Assembly (NCBI RefSeq): GCF_007747795.1
Contig: NZ_CP036275.1
Span: 3,402,001 to 3,466,000 of the forward strand
Reading direction: 5' to 3'
Origin: Maioricimonas rarisocia
GTDB lineage: Bacteria; Planctomycetota; Planctomycetia; Planctomycetales; Planctomycetaceae
Length of the DNA stretch: 64,000 bases
The position numbers and the translations under genes are program-made. Below are positions 44,230 through 53,309 of this stretch, piece after piece. Within the stretch, counting starts at the first letter, position 1; the number at the start of each line of letters is the position of its first letter. The notes under the pieces are model-generated. The model was not told where the DNA came from and made no database searches. It saw only the letters and a program-made list of their open reading frames with translations.

Positions 44230-45807
44230 ATGTCGTCCGACGTCATCACGATATTCGATACAACCCTCCGCGACGGTGAGCAGTCACCCGGCTGCAGTAT
44301 GGACACCGAGGAAAAACTCGAAGTCGCGAAGTCTCTGGTCGAGCTGGGAGTCGATGTCCTCGAGGCCGGTTTCCCGATCGCCTCGCCCGGCGACTTTGAC
44401 GCCGTGCAGAAGATCGCCCGCCGATATGGTGATCGGACAACCGTGTGCGGTTTGGCCCGTTGTCGTCCCGAAGATATTGACCGCGCCTGGGATGCACTGC
44501 ACGATGCGCAGAACGTTCGGATTCACGTGTTCTTGGCGACCAGCGCGATTCATCGGGAATTCAAGCTGAAAATGGCCAAGGAGGAGATTGTCCGCCGCGC
44601 GGTCGAGATGGTCCGCTACGCCGGCGACAAGATGGCCTCCCGCAGCGACATCACCACTCCCAACATCGAGTTCTCCCCCGAGGATGCCGCCCGCACCGAA
44701 CTCGACTTCCTCTGCGAAGTCGTCGAGAAAACCATCGACGCCGGGGCCACTACCGTCAACATTCCGGACACGGTCGGCTACGCCACCCCCAACCACTTCC
44801 GCAAGGTCATCTCCTACCTCAAGGACAACGTCCCCAACATCGACCGGGCCGTCATCAGCACCCACTGCCACAACGACCTCGGACTGGCCGTCGCCAACAG
44901 CCTCGCCGGGGTCGAAGCCGGGGCCCGGCAGATCGAGTGCACGATTAACGGATTGGGCGAGCGAGCCGGCAACGCGGCCCTCGAAGAGGTCGTCATGGCG
45001 CTGCGAACCCGCGGCGACTATTACGGCGTGCAGACCGGCATCCGCACCGAGCGGCTCTTCCCGACCAGTCGCCTCGTCGCCGGCATCACCGGCATGCAGG
45101 TCCAGCGCAACAAGGCGATCGTCGGGCAGAATGCCTTCGCCCACGAGGCCGGCATTCATCAGCACGGCATTCTGCAGGAACGCTCCACCTACGAGATCAT
45201 GCGGCCCGAAGACGTCGGATACGTCGGGACCAACCTCGTCCTCGGCAAGCACAGCGGCCGGCATGCATTCCGTGACCGGGTGACGTCCCTCGGATACGAA
45301 CTCGAAGAGGACGTGTTGCAGACCGTCTTCGAAGACTTCATCAAACTGGCCGACAAGAAGAAGGAAATCTACGACAGCGACATCCAGGCCCTCGTCGACC
45401 AGCGAACCCAGCGCGTCACCCAACACTGGAAGATCGTCACCTTCCACACCACGGGCGGAACCGGCACCATCCCGACCGCCACGATCGAGATGACGCACGA
45501 AGACGGTCGACGGATTCAGGACGCGGCCACGGGCGACGGTCCGGTCGATGCCGTCTTTCGCTGCCTCGAACGGATCACCGGCCTTTCGGCCCGGTTGCAC
45601 GATTACCAGGTCCGCAGCGTCTCGGGGGGAAAAGACGCCCAGGGAGAAGTGACCGTGCAGATCGACTGCCATGGGCGGATCTACCACGGACGCGCCTACA
45701 GCACCGACGTTATCGAAGCGAGTGCCCACGCCTACCTGCAGGCACTCAACAAGGTGAGTGATGCGACCGGGGCAGGCCGCGAGCCGCATCAGTGCGAAGG
45801 CGTGTAG
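44230..45807 (+). CDS. leuA: 2-isopropylmalate synthase LeuA
   Basis: LeuA (525 aa) condenses acetyl-CoA with 2-oxoisovalerate, the first committed step of leucine synthesis. The HMGL-like barrel starts [16 protein letters not shown]; metal ligands are in [29 protein letters not shown] and [11 protein letters not shown] follow. The C-terminal LeuA dimer/regulatory domain (from about 395; ending [14 protein letters not shown]-like) is present, so leucine feedback inhibition is expected. ATG 44230 follows GGGGAG. Expression should also be controlled by the attenuator immediately upstream. No leuB/C/D follows; the next gene is convergent. Confidence 0.95.
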   Translation: MSSDVITIFDTTLRDGEQSPGCSMDTEEKLEVAKSLVELGVDVLEAGFPIASPGDFDAVQKIARRYGDRTTVCGLARCRPEDIDRAWDALHDAQNVRIHVFLATSAIHREFKLKMAKEEIVRRAVEMVRYAGDKMASRSDITTPNIEFSPEDAARTELDFLCEVVEKTIDAGATTVNIPDTVGYATPNHFRKVISYLKDNVPNIDRAVISTHCHNDLGLAVANSLAGVEAGARQIECTINGLGERAGNAALEEVVMALRTRGDYYGVQTGIRTERLFPTSRLVAGITGMQVQRNKAIVGQNAFAHEAGIHQHGILQERSTYEIMRPEDVGYVGTNLVLGKHSGRHAFRDRVTSLGYELEEDVLQTVFEDFIKLADKKKEIYDSDIQALVDQRTQRVTQHWKIVTFHTTGGTGTIPTATIEMTHEDGRRIQDAATGDGPVDAVFRCLERITGLSARLHDYQVRSVSGGKDAQGEVTVQIDCHGRIYHGRAYSTDVIEASAHAYLQALNKVSDATGAGREPHQCEGV

Positions 45808-45835
45808 GTTTCTGTCGTCAGCACGACCAGTTGTC

Positions 45836-45866
45836 GCGTGCCACGGCTCTGTGAGCCGTGGCACGC
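45836..45866. repeat. Perfect palindromic repeat unit after leuA
   Basis: GCGTGCCACGGCTC and GAGCCGTGGCACGC form a 14-bp perfect stem with a TGT loop. It is the same repeat family as 26271-26335 and 52121-52226. It could act as a T-less terminator for both convergent genes. Confidence 0.85.
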
Positions 45867-45928
45867 GTCAGTCAGAAGAGCCCAGCGGTGTGACCGGTGG
45901 GTTTCTTCATGCGCTGCAACAGTAACTG

Positions 45929-47347
45929 TCAGCACAACTCCTCGATCGGTGATCCGTAGGGAAGGATCGGCATCGGTCGGCCGCTGTAGTCCGGGAAGGT
46001 CCATTCCGGATCGATTCCCAGGTGCCGGTAGACCGTCGCCCACAGATCGTTCGGGGTCAGCGGTCGTTCCTTCGGCTCTTCTCCTTTCGAGTTCGTCTGC
46101 CCGATCACCTGCCCGGTCCGCATGCCCCCGCCGGTAATCAGCAGCGACATCGCACTCGGCCAATGGTCGCGGCCTGGCTGCATCACGCCGGTCTGCGTCC
46201 CGGGGCGTGTCGTGATTTTGGGGGTCCGCCCGAATTCTCCGGTGACGACCAGCATCACCCGCTTGTCGAGGCCTCGGTCGAACAGGTCTTCGACGAGTGC
46301 GGTGACCGCCTGGTCGTAGATGGGCAACCGGACCTTCGCATCATCGAACAGGTGGCAATTGACAGCGTGGGAATCCCAGTTGTAGGTCCCCTGCTTCAGC
46401 CACGGCACACCCGACTGGTACGGTTTCTCCATCACCATGGTCACGAAGCTGCAACCCGCCTCCACAAGCCGACGGGCGAGCAGCGCCCGCTGCCCCCATG
46501 CGTGCCGACCGTAGCGGTCGCGCAGTGCGTCCGGCTCGCGCGCGAGGTCGAACGCCTGCTGTGCTTTGGCACTGGTCAGCAGACTGGCCGCCCGCTGATC
46601 GAAGTCGTCCATCGCCGACATCAGCCCGCTCTGGTCGATCCCTCGCCGCAGTCGGTCGAAGTCCCGCAGCAGCGTCATCCGGTCGTCGAGTCGGTCCGCG
46701 ACAGATTCGTGCAGCGAGACGTTCCGGACTGCAAACTTCGGATCGCTCGGGTCCCCCGGCACGTTGAACGGTACGTAAGCGGGGCCCAGATACGCCGCCC
46801 CGAAGCTGTAGGTGTCGACGCCAGCCCGCCCGGCGTCCGTCCCGGAGATGTAGTTCGGAACGCCGGCACGCACATCCTCCCGGCAGCGGGCGACGATCGA
46901 GCCAACTGCAGGAGCGTCGTTGACGAATCCGGTCGGCGTCTGCGGATCACGTCCGGTGAGGAACCGCTTGTGACCTCCACCATGGTCCGCGAACTGATGG
47001 GCGATCGAGCGGACAATGTTGTACTTGTCGGCGATTCTCGCGTGCCGCGGCATCAGCTCGCACACGTCGAGGCCGTCGACGTTCGTGCGAATTGGATGGA
47101 ACACGCCCCGATAGTCGCTCGGGGCATCCGGCTTCATGTCGTACATCTCCATGTGCGGCGGTCCGCCCGGCAACCACACGAAGATGACGGATGTGTCCGG
47201 CGGGGCTGCCGGTCCGGATGCTCGAGCCCTCAGCCGCATCACGTCCGCCAGGCTCAGTCCACCCAGACCGAGTGCGCCAAGCTGAAGGAAGCCGCGGCGG
47301 TTGAGCGGTCCGGGGCAGTTGCGAACAGGAGACGCCGTGCGAGACAT
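45929..47347 (-). CDS. DUF1501 family protein, complete, Tat-type signal
   Basis: A 472-residue DUF1501 protein. The N-terminus has NRRGFLQLGALGLGGLSLADV (residues 16-36), a twin-arginine signal of the kind these proteins carry. The body shows FVWLPGGPPHMEMYDMKPDAP, then DHGGGHKRFLTGRDP, TGEFGRTPKI, GRDHWPSAMSLLITGGG and ATVYRHLGIDP, the family's sulfatase-like core blocks. The function is unknown, and the export route implies a folded, perhaps metal-binding, periplasmic protein. No DUF1553/DUF1549 partner lies next to it, unlike the usual arrangement. Confidence 0.92.
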   Translation of the reverse strand: MSRTASPVRNCPGPLNRRGFLQLGALGLGGLSLADVMRLRARASGPAAPPDTSVIFVWLPGGPPHMEMYDMKPDAPSDYRGVFHPIRTNVDGLDVCELMPRHARIADKYNIVRSIAHQFADHGGGHKRFLTGRDPQTPTGFVNDAPAVGSIVARCREDVRAGVPNYISGTDAGRAGVDTYSFGAAYLGPAYVPFNVPGDPSDPKFAVRNVSLHESVADRLDDRMTLLRDFDRLRRGIDQSGLMSAMDDFDQRAASLLTSAKAQQAFDLAREPDALRDRYGRHAWGQRALLARRLVEAGCSFVTMVMEKPYQSGVPWLKQGTYNWDSHAVNCHLFDDAKVRLPIYDQAVTALVEDLFDRGLDKRVMLVVTGEFGRTPKITTRPGTQTGVMQPGRDHWPSAMSLLITGGGMRTGQVIGQTNSKGEEPKERPLTPNDLWATVYRHLGIDPEWTFPDYSGRPMPILPYGSPIEELC

Positions 47348-48052
47348 GAGCGACGTTCCGACAGGATGATGGAGTGACGCCGTCCGGATCGATCGGTCCG
47401 GATTCGCGAATCGGCAGGCCCGTCGATTCGATACATCAATGTACGCCGATCAGATCGCCTCCGTCAATCTGCTGCTCGCGCTTGATCGGTTCGGCACCGG
47501 TTCGCCGGCTCGACGCGCGTCTGCGTGGGCGTAACAACGAGCCCTCGTCGCCGCTCCTGTCTGCAGATGCGATTGCTTGAAGAAGGAGGTGTGTCGATCC
47601 GTCGTCTGCGCATTCGACCGTCAATATGGCGGCACCCAGCGAGCCGGATGTGTCGCGGTCGTGTCCACTTTGACAGATTGCAGGTCATTGTGGTTGTTGA
47701 ACTTACACTCATGTCGACCGGCAGAAGCTGCCGGTGCACCGGCGGCAATTCCCGGGAGCTCACTTAAGTTGATTCGGCGCTGGAGGATTTGCGAACGGTG
47801 CACGTTCTCCTGCTGGCCGCAAAGTTTCTCCGGAGCCTCTGCATTGACTCTTTGCGAGAGTCGGCACGCCATTCGCAAATCCGGAACGACCGTCGCCGGG
47901 AAGGATCCCGGACGTACGATGACAGCGGGCGGTGGATGCTCGGGGCACGGGGCCCCGGGACGGAAGCCTGATGGATCAAAACAAAGTGGTGAGGACCACC
48001 ATGCCTGACGACTGGTCTCGCTTCAGACGCGGACACATGGAGGGTAACGACG
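47348..48052. other. Intergenic region with a possible structured RNA or small inverted element
   Basis: No convincing protein is encoded here. Inside it, GGATTTGCGAA (47785-47795) and TTCGCAAATCC (47872-47882) are perfect 11-base inverted repeats 76 bases apart, enclosing a perfect hairpin GACTCT-TTGCG-AGAGTC (47846-47862). This could be a structured RNA of about 100 bases or a short mobile inverted element. The remainder shows nothing. Confidence 0.4.
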
Positions 48053-48313
48053 ATGATCGCTTTCGGATTGCTGCCGGTTGGTATCGCGGTCCTGTGGCTC
48101 GTGTGGTGCCTCGACGACATTCGTGATGGCGCACGGTACGCGATGGATGAGGCCACACCTGATACGGCACAGGCAAGCGGGCAGCCCGCTCCGTCCCGAG
48201 GCCACTGCACCAGACACCGGCCATCCGGCGCCCGGCATCGGTGCAGCAGGCGTCACGACAAGACAGGCGACGCGGCTCTCAGCGGTTCGTCCATCTGGAT
48301 GGTTCACGCCTGA
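48053..48313 (+). CDS. Small membrane-anchored hypothetical protein
   Basis: An 86-residue frame with a very good Shine-Dalgarno GGAGGG 8 bases before ATG 48053. Residues 2-20 are a membrane helix (IAFGLLPVGIAVLWLVWCL), followed by DDIRDGARYAMDEA and then an Arg/Ser/His-rich tail that may not be constrained. No family is recognised. It precedes another small membrane-protein gene on the same strand by about 310 bases, in which no other feature was seen. Confidence 0.45.
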   Translation: MIAFGLLPVGIAVLWLVWCLDDIRDGARYAMDEATPDTAQASGQPAPSRGHCTRHRPSGARHRCSRRHDKTGDAALSGSSIWMVHA

Positions 48314-48623
48314 GACGCTCCCCCCCCATCCAGAACGTCGCTTCCGTGTGGAGTGGCTCAAACAGACGAACACAACGACGCCGCTTCCGGGCAGTCATTC
48401 GGCAGAGTCTGCCGAAGTTGACGCGTGGGAGTCGGTAATCGCGGCAGCATCGCCGGGAATCGCATCTTCCCGTTGTTCGGCTGGCAGCGATGGATATAGT
48501 CCGCGGCCCAGGCGAGACGGGTGCTGTGTCTGGTGCGGCACCGCTTCGCCCACCACGCGAACCGCTCTCCTTCGATCGCGCGGTGGACACGCACTTGTCC
48601 TGAATTTCGCCGGAGCGTGGACG

Positions 48624-49136
48624 ATGCTCACGCCGCAGATACAGATCACGCCCGAGACGCATTCCCCCCTGCTCTCGCGACCCGTACTGGCCATGCTGAC
48701 CGGGTGTGCCGCCAGCATCACCTATCTGCTCGGCGCCACAGTTGGACTCGAGAACACCGTCCCGCTGGCGATGGCCGTACTGCTTGCCGGTCTGTTCGCC
48801 GTGGCGTGTGCGATGCTCGTGCTGATCGTGACGACGCGTCTGACGGCCGAACTGGTGGATGACTCCGAGAGCGCCCGGGCCCGCTGGCAGGCCGAGACGA
48901 TGCTGGTCAGTCGTCAGGCCGCACAGGCACAGCGACTCTCGCTGCACGTCGACCGCTACCTGCAACAGTTGTATGCGGAGATGATCGACTGGGACGACCT
49001 CCGCCAGACGACGTCTCCCGAGACGCCGTCGCGTCGACCGCCGCGCGTTCCTCGTGTCGCTGCCGCACTCGAGCAGGCAGAGGCTGGACGCCTGCAGGCG
49101 GATCTGCGGATCTTTCGTCCCCGCCGGGCTGCCTGA
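48624..49136 (+). CDS. Hypothetical two-helix membrane protein with coiled coil
   Basis: A 170-residue protein with two close membrane helices (about 22-42 and 48-70) and a charged helical region (about 75-125; ESARARWQAETMLVSRQAAQ) that looks like a coiled coil, then a basic Pro-rich tail. GGAG lies 8 bases before ATG 48624; the frame stays open upstream, but that part is arginine/serine-rich and looks noncoding. No family is recognised. It may be a small envelope scaffold protein. Confidence 0.6.
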   Translation: MLTPQIQITPETHSPLLSRPVLAMLTGCAASITYLLGATVGLENTVPLAMAVLLAGLFAVACAMLVLIVTTRLTAELVDDSESARARWQAETMLVSRQAAQAQRLSLHVDRYLQQLYAEMIDWDDLRQTTSPETPSRRPPRVPRVAAALEQAEAGRLQADLRIFRPRRAA

Positions 49137-49377
49137 GTCACTCGCCGGCCGTCGGGCCGTGCGTTGCAGCGTCTCTAGTCTTTAGTCGCGCCTGGTCGCT
49201 GCTGCTTTTTCGCAGTCGCGGCCGAGTCGTCGTTGCCCGCATTTTTTGACGCTGCGCTTCGCCTTTGGCTGTTCATGCAGGTGGTTGTCAGGCCGCTCCG
49301 GCCCTTGGTATCCTTCGCGGATTCAATCTCTCACCATCTCTCGACTTCCGCGCATTGATCCAGAGCAGGAGCAGACC

Positions 49378-50577
49378 ATGGAAACGACCAACGGAGCACT
49401 GAACCGCAAGCTGCGCATGGGCCTGGTGGGGGGCGGCTCCGGCGCATTCATCGGCCGCGTACATGCCACCGCCGCCGTGCTCGATAATCGGGCAGAAATC
49501 GTTGCCGGCGCGCTCTCGTCGAATCCCGAGCGAGCAAAGGCATCGGCCCCGTCTTACGCCATTCCCGACGACCGGGCGTACGGTTCGTACCAGGAAATGA
49601 TCGATACCGAAGCGTCGCTGCCGGAAGATCAGCGAATCGACTTCGTCTCGATTGCCACGCCCAACCACACGCACTTCGAGGTGGCGAAAGCGGCGATCGA
49701 GAAAGGCTTCAACGTCGTTTGCGACAAGCCGATGACGTTCGACCTCGCCCAGGCCGAAGAACTGGTCAAACTGGTCGAGGGGAGCGATGTCGTCTTCGCG
49801 CTGACGCACAACTACACCGGCAATCCGCTCGTCCGGCAGGCGCGGGAAATGATTCTCGCCGGCGAACTCGGCGAGATCCAGGCGATTCGCTCCTCCTACA
49901 TCCAGGGCTGGCTGCGGACCCGGATCGAAGAGTCCGGGCAGAAGCAGTCGGCATGGCGGACGGACCCCTCCAAGAGCGGTGCGGCAGGCGCCTTCGGTGA
50001 CATCGGGACGCATGCGTACAACCTGGCCCGCTACATGACCGGCCTGATCCCCGAACAGGTTTCCTGCCACCTCAAGGTCTTCGAGGAAGGTCGCCAGCTG
50101 GACGACTACGGTCACGCCGTGATCCGGTTCGAGAACGGCGGACTCGGAACCGTCACCGCCAGCCAGATCTCGCACGGCCGTGAGAACGACCTGTTCATCG
50201 AGATCGACGGCACGAAGGGGGCGATCCAGTGGCGGCAGGAAGAACCGAACGCCATGATCTTTCGCCAGAACGGCAAGCCGCATCAGATCTACACCCGCGA
50301 TCCGAATGCACCGCACGCGTCCGAAATGCACAAGGCCGCCTGCCGTATCCCGGCCGGGCATCCCGAGGGATACCTCGAAGCATTTGCCAACGTCTATCGT
50401 TTTGCCTTCGATGCCATGGCCAAGCGGGCGTCCGGCGAAGATTTCGAGAAGCGCGAGACGATCTACCCGAACGTCTACGACGGCGTCGACGGAATGAACT
50501 TCATCCAGCAATGCGTCGCTTCGAGCAGCGAAGGGGGCGCCTGGCTGCCTCTCAAGCACGAGGCCGCCCGTCGCTGA
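49378..50577 (+). CDS. Gfo/Idh/MocA family oxidoreductase
   Basis: A 399-residue NAD(P)-dependent oxidoreductase of the Gfo/Idh/MocA family. The Rossmann loop is [16 protein letters not shown] at about 14-29. [22 protein letters not shown] and CDKPMTF (the family EKP lysine block) follow, then [16 protein letters not shown] with the probable catalytic His. The C-terminal beta-sheet domain binds substrate, usually a sugar or inositol; which one cannot be told. ATG 49378 follows AGGAG by 6 bases. No signal peptide is present, so it is cytoplasmic. It ends before a clear terminator at 50618. Confidence 0.92.
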   Translation: METTNGALNRKLRMGLVGGGSGAFIGRVHATAAVLDNRAEIVAGALSSNPERAKASAPSYAIPDDRAYGSYQEMIDTEASLPEDQRIDFVSIATPNHTHFEVAKAAIEKGFNVVCDKPMTFDLAQAEELVKLVEGSDVVFALTHNYTGNPLVRQAREMILAGELGEIQAIRSSYIQGWLRTRIEESGQKQSAWRTDPSKSGAAGAFGDIGTHAYNLARYMTGLIPEQVSCHLKVFEEGRQLDDYGHAVIRFENGGLGTVTASQISHGRENDLFIEIDGTKGAIQWRQEEPNAMIFRQNGKPHQIYTRDPNAPHASEMHKAACRIPAGHPEGYLEAFANVYRFAFDAMAKRASGEDFEKRETIYPNVYDGVDGMNFIQQCVASSSEGGAWLPLKHEAARR

Positions 50578-50617
50578 GTTGCGACTGTCTGCTTGAGGAC
50601 AACCGAAAGCTTCCCAG

Positions 50618-50647
50618 ACCCGCAGGTGACGAGCCTGCGGGTTTTCT
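50618..50647 (+). terminator. Intrinsic terminator after the Gfo/Idh/MocA gene
   Basis: CCCGCAGG and CCTGCGGG form a perfect 8-bp stem with a TGACGAG loop, followed by TTTTCTT. Confidence 0.85.
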
Positions 50648-50698
50648 TATAGACTGCTTCGGATCTGTTCTGCCACGTCAGCGGGAGCCTCAGGCGGC

Positions 50699-52105
50699 AT
50701 GTCCACTTCGCAACGGTCTTCGTCCCACAACTCGTCCAGTCTCACCTTCTGGATCGTCATCGCGATCGTGGCGGCGATCGCCATCTCGACGATACTCCCC
50801 TGGTTCGCACTCTCCGGAGCCGAACAGGGGAGCGACGCCTACGCAGAGCGCGCCGAGTCACTTCAGACCCTCTTCGAGATCATTGGCTTCGGCGGCGACA
50901 TCTTCCTGCGACTGCTCAAGATGATGGTCGTCCCGCTGGTCGTCGTCTCTGTCATGTCCGGTATTCTTGGGCTCGGTGACGTCCGCAAGCTCGGCCGCCC
51001 CGGCCTGTACACCGTCGGCTTCTACTTTCTCACGACGGTTCTGGCGGTCGCTCTCGGCCTGGTGATGGTCAACATCATCCGCCCGGGAGTCGGAACCGTC
51101 GACGCCACGAAAGCGGAACAGATCGTTGCCGAGAAGGGAGCGGAGATCGAAGGGGGAGCGGCGAACGTCGAGGAGGAAGGGATCGGCATGATCCTGCGAA
51201 ACCTCGCTCTGATGCTGTTTACCGACAATCTGATCATGTCGGCAGCGAATGGTGACCTGCTGCCTCTGATCGTCTTCTCGATCGTCTTTGCCGGGATGCT
51301 CACGACACTCGGGGAACGGGTCGACACGATCACGAAGATCATCGACCAGTTCAATCATGCGATCATGGCCTTCGTGCTGCTGCTGATGAAGGCGGCACCG
51401 CTGGGGATCTTCTGCCTCGTGGCCGGCCGTTTCGGGCGGGAGATGGTGGCCGGGACGTTTGTCGAGACGATGCAACTCGTCTGGTGGTATTCGATCACCG
51501 TCATCGGCGCACTCTTTCTGCACGCACTGGTCACGCTGCCGATCATTCTGTGGGTGACGACGCGGCGAAATCCGTATCTGTTCATCTATCAGATGCTGCA
51601 GGCACTGCTGACCGCGTTTTCGACCGCCAGTTCATCGGCCACGCTCCCGGTGACCATGGAATGCGCGGTCGACCGGGCCGGCATCTCTCGCAAGTCCGTC
51701 GACTTCGTCACGCCTCTGGGGGCGACCATCAACATGGACGGCACTGCTCTCTACGAGGCGGTGGCGGCGATCTTCATCGCACAGTTTCTGGGTATGGATC
51801 TCAGCCTCGGTCAGCAACTGGTTGTGGCGGTAACAGCCACGCTCGCGGCCATCGGTGCCGCCGGGATTCCCGAAGCCGGCCTGGTCACGATGTTGATCGT
51901 CCTGCACGCGGTTGGCCTGCCGTTGAAGTACCAGGCCATCATTCTGCCAGTCGACTGGTTCCTGGACCGGTTCCGGACGGCTGTCAACGTATTCGGCGAC
52001 GCGTGTGGCGCAGCCGTGGTCGATTCGTCGTTCCCCAAAGACCCACAGCCACAGCCGCCGTCGACACCGACCTCGACTTCTGAACCCGTGGCTGCATCGG
52101 CGTAG
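50699..52105 (+). CDS. Dicarboxylate/amino acid:cation symporter (DAACS family)
   Basis: A 468-residue sodium- or proton-coupled symporter for C4-dicarboxylates or acidic amino acids. About eight membrane helices and two re-entrant loops are expected. The hallmark serine-rich hairpin STASSSATLPVTMECA and the GATINMDGTALYEAV (NMDGT) motif are both present. An unusual polar insertion (about 120-165, rich in Glu/Ala/Gly) separates early helices, and a Pro/Thr/Ser tail ends the protein. ATG 50699 is preceded by GGGAG at some distance. It starts 51 bases after a terminator, so it has its own promoter. A tandem repeat follows the gene. Confidence 0.92.
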   Translation: MSTSQRSSSHNSSSLTFWIVIAIVAAIAISTILPWFALSGAEQGSDAYAERAESLQTLFEIIGFGGDIFLRLLKMMVVPLVVVSVMSGILGLGDVRKLGRPGLYTVGFYFLTTVLAVALGLVMVNIIRPGVGTVDATKAEQIVAEKGAEIEGGAANVEEEGIGMILRNLALMLFTDNLIMSAANGDLLPLIVFSIVFAGMLTTLGERVDTITKIIDQFNHAIMAFVLLLMKAAPLGIFCLVAGRFGREMVAGTFVETMQLVWWYSITVIGALFLHALVTLPIILWVTTRRNPYLFIYQMLQALLTAFSTASSSATLPVTMECAVDRAGISRKSVDFVTPLGATINMDGTALYEAVAAIFIAQFLGMDLSLGQQLVVAVTATLAAIGAAGIPEAGLVTMLIVLHAVGLPLKYQAIILPVDWFLDRFRTAVNVFGDACGAAVVDSSFPKDPQPQPPSTPTSTSEPVAASA

Positions 52106-52120
52106 CATCGAACGTCACGC

Positions 52121-52226
52121 GGCATGCCACGGCACTGAGTCGGGTGCCACGGTTCTGTAGCGGGTGACACGGTTCCGTAGCGGGTGACACTGCTCTGTAG
52201 CGGGTGCCACGGCTCTGTGAGCCGTG
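52121..52226 (+). repeat. 20-bp tandem repeat array
   Basis: Five contiguous units start at 52121, 52141, 52161, 52181 and 52201, each exactly 20 bases and close to CGGGTGCCACGGTTCTGTAG. The last unit runs into the full palindrome CACGGCTCTGTGAGCCGTG. No spacers separate them, so it is not a CRISPR. The same family is found at 26271-26335 (21-bp units, coding) and 45836-45866. Confidence 0.88.
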
Positions 52227-52353
52227 TGCGTCAACTGCGTGACAATGACCGCTTTCGGCGAGGGGGGCCGCTCATGTCGCTGCGGGGGAGCGTTTTCTGC
52301 TCCCCAACCTCGCGGCTCTGTGTCCTCAAGCCTTACAGCTCGAGACTCAACCG

Positions 52354-53277
52354 TCACCCCCAACGCCGCCAGCCGGTGCCTTCGTGGCCGAAGCGGGCTG
52401 CTTCGGGGTGCAGGATTTCGGCCAGGATCTCGGCCGACTCGACCAGCCGGGGACCGGGGCGATTGAAGAAATGGTGCCCGTCGATCAGGTACACGTCGCC
52501 CGACTGCACTGCACGCAACTGCGACCAGGCGGGATGCGATTCGAGCGTCGGCATCTCGCCGGCGGTCCGCTCGATCCCGTAGCCGCACGGCACGACAACA
52601 ATCCGGTCGGGGTCGGACTGCACGAGTGCATCCCATTCCAGCCAGGGAGAGTGCTCGCCTGCTTTCGAAAGCAGCGATTCGCCTCCGGCAATCTCGACCA
52701 GCTCGGGAATCCAGTTGCCGGCTGCCATCAGCGGCTCGATCCACTCGATGCAGGCGACGCGTGGACGCTGTGGCTGTGCGGAGGTCACCGTGCGAAGATC
52801 GTTCAGTCGTCGCTGCAGCTCGGCGACAACCGCTTCTCCCCGTTCGGGGATTTCGAGTGCAGCGGCCACCCGGCGAATGTCGTCCCACACGTCCGACAGT
52901 TGCATCGGCGTGAGCGAAACGACTGCCGGATCGCAGCCCGTCAACTCACAGACCGACTCCTGCACATCACTGAGGTTCACTGCACAGACATCGCATTGCG
53001 CCTGCGTGAGGATCACCGATGGCTGCAGCTCCTGAAGCACGTCCGTATGCACACGGTAGACCGACAGCGCGTCCTGCAGGGCTGCCTTCACCCGATCGTC
53101 GATCTCGCGACTCGTGCCGTTAACGTCGATTCGCGGCTCCGAGCAGATCGGCAGGGTGGCGACCGTTGAGGGGACATCACACTCGTGAGACCGTCCCACC
53201 ATCCGGTCGGTGCAGCCGAGTGCTGCCACGATTTCGGTTGCACTGGGGATCAGAGAAACGATCCGTGCCGCCACCAT
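52354..53277 (-). CDS. BtuF-like cobalamin (corrinoid) binding protein
   Basis: A 307-residue periplasmic-binding-protein-fold (PF01497) protein. It begins VSLIPSATEIVAALGC and has GRSHECDVP, LTQAQCDVCAV, and PRVACIEWIEPLMAAGNWIPELVEIAGG, the pattern of cobalamin-binding BtuF relatives. The expected signal peptide or lipobox is missing: the domain starts at residue 4. It therefore appears cytoplasmic, or is exported without a cleavable signal. ATG 53277 follows AGGAG and lies 32 bases after the DUF6580 gene. It is last in a four-gene operon under a cobalamin riboswitch, which supports a B12 role. Confidence 0.85.
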   Translation of the reverse strand: MVAARIVSLIPSATEIVAALGCTDRMVGRSHECDVPSTVATLPICSEPRIDVNGTSREIDDRVKAALQDALSVYRVHTDVLQELQPSVILTQAQCDVCAVNLSDVQESVCELTGCDPAVVSLTPMQLSDVWDDIRRVAAALEIPERGEAVVAELQRRLNDLRTVTSAQPQRPRVACIEWIEPLMAAGNWIPELVEIAGGESLLSKAGEHSPWLEWDALVQSDPDRIVVVPCGYGIERTAGEMPTLESHPAWSQLRAVQSGDVYLIDGHHFFNRPGPRLVESAEILAEILHPEAARFGHEGTGWRRWG

Positions 53278-53309
53278 CCCTGCTGCTCCTGCTCGTTTCG
53301 AGTGCTGTT

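Noticed and set aside
44284-45864. A 526-residue open frame on the minus strand opposite leuA
   Set aside because: It mirrors LeuA codon positions in a G+C-rich gene, has no family similarity, and LeuA itself is unmistakable.
47525-48008. Open frames of 60-150 residues between the DUF1501 gene and 48053
   Set aside because: Arg/Ser/Cys-rich translations without hydrophobic pattern or ribosome-binding sites; they look like noncoding DNA.
48078-48623. N-terminal extension of the two-helix membrane protein to give 352 residues
   Set aside because: The extension is Arg/Pro/Thr-rich with no structure, while ATG 48624 has a good Shine-Dalgarno and starts the ordered part.
52121-52226. Possible CRISPR array
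   Set aside because: Units are directly adjacent with no spacers, are only 20 bases and differ among themselves; no cas genes are present.
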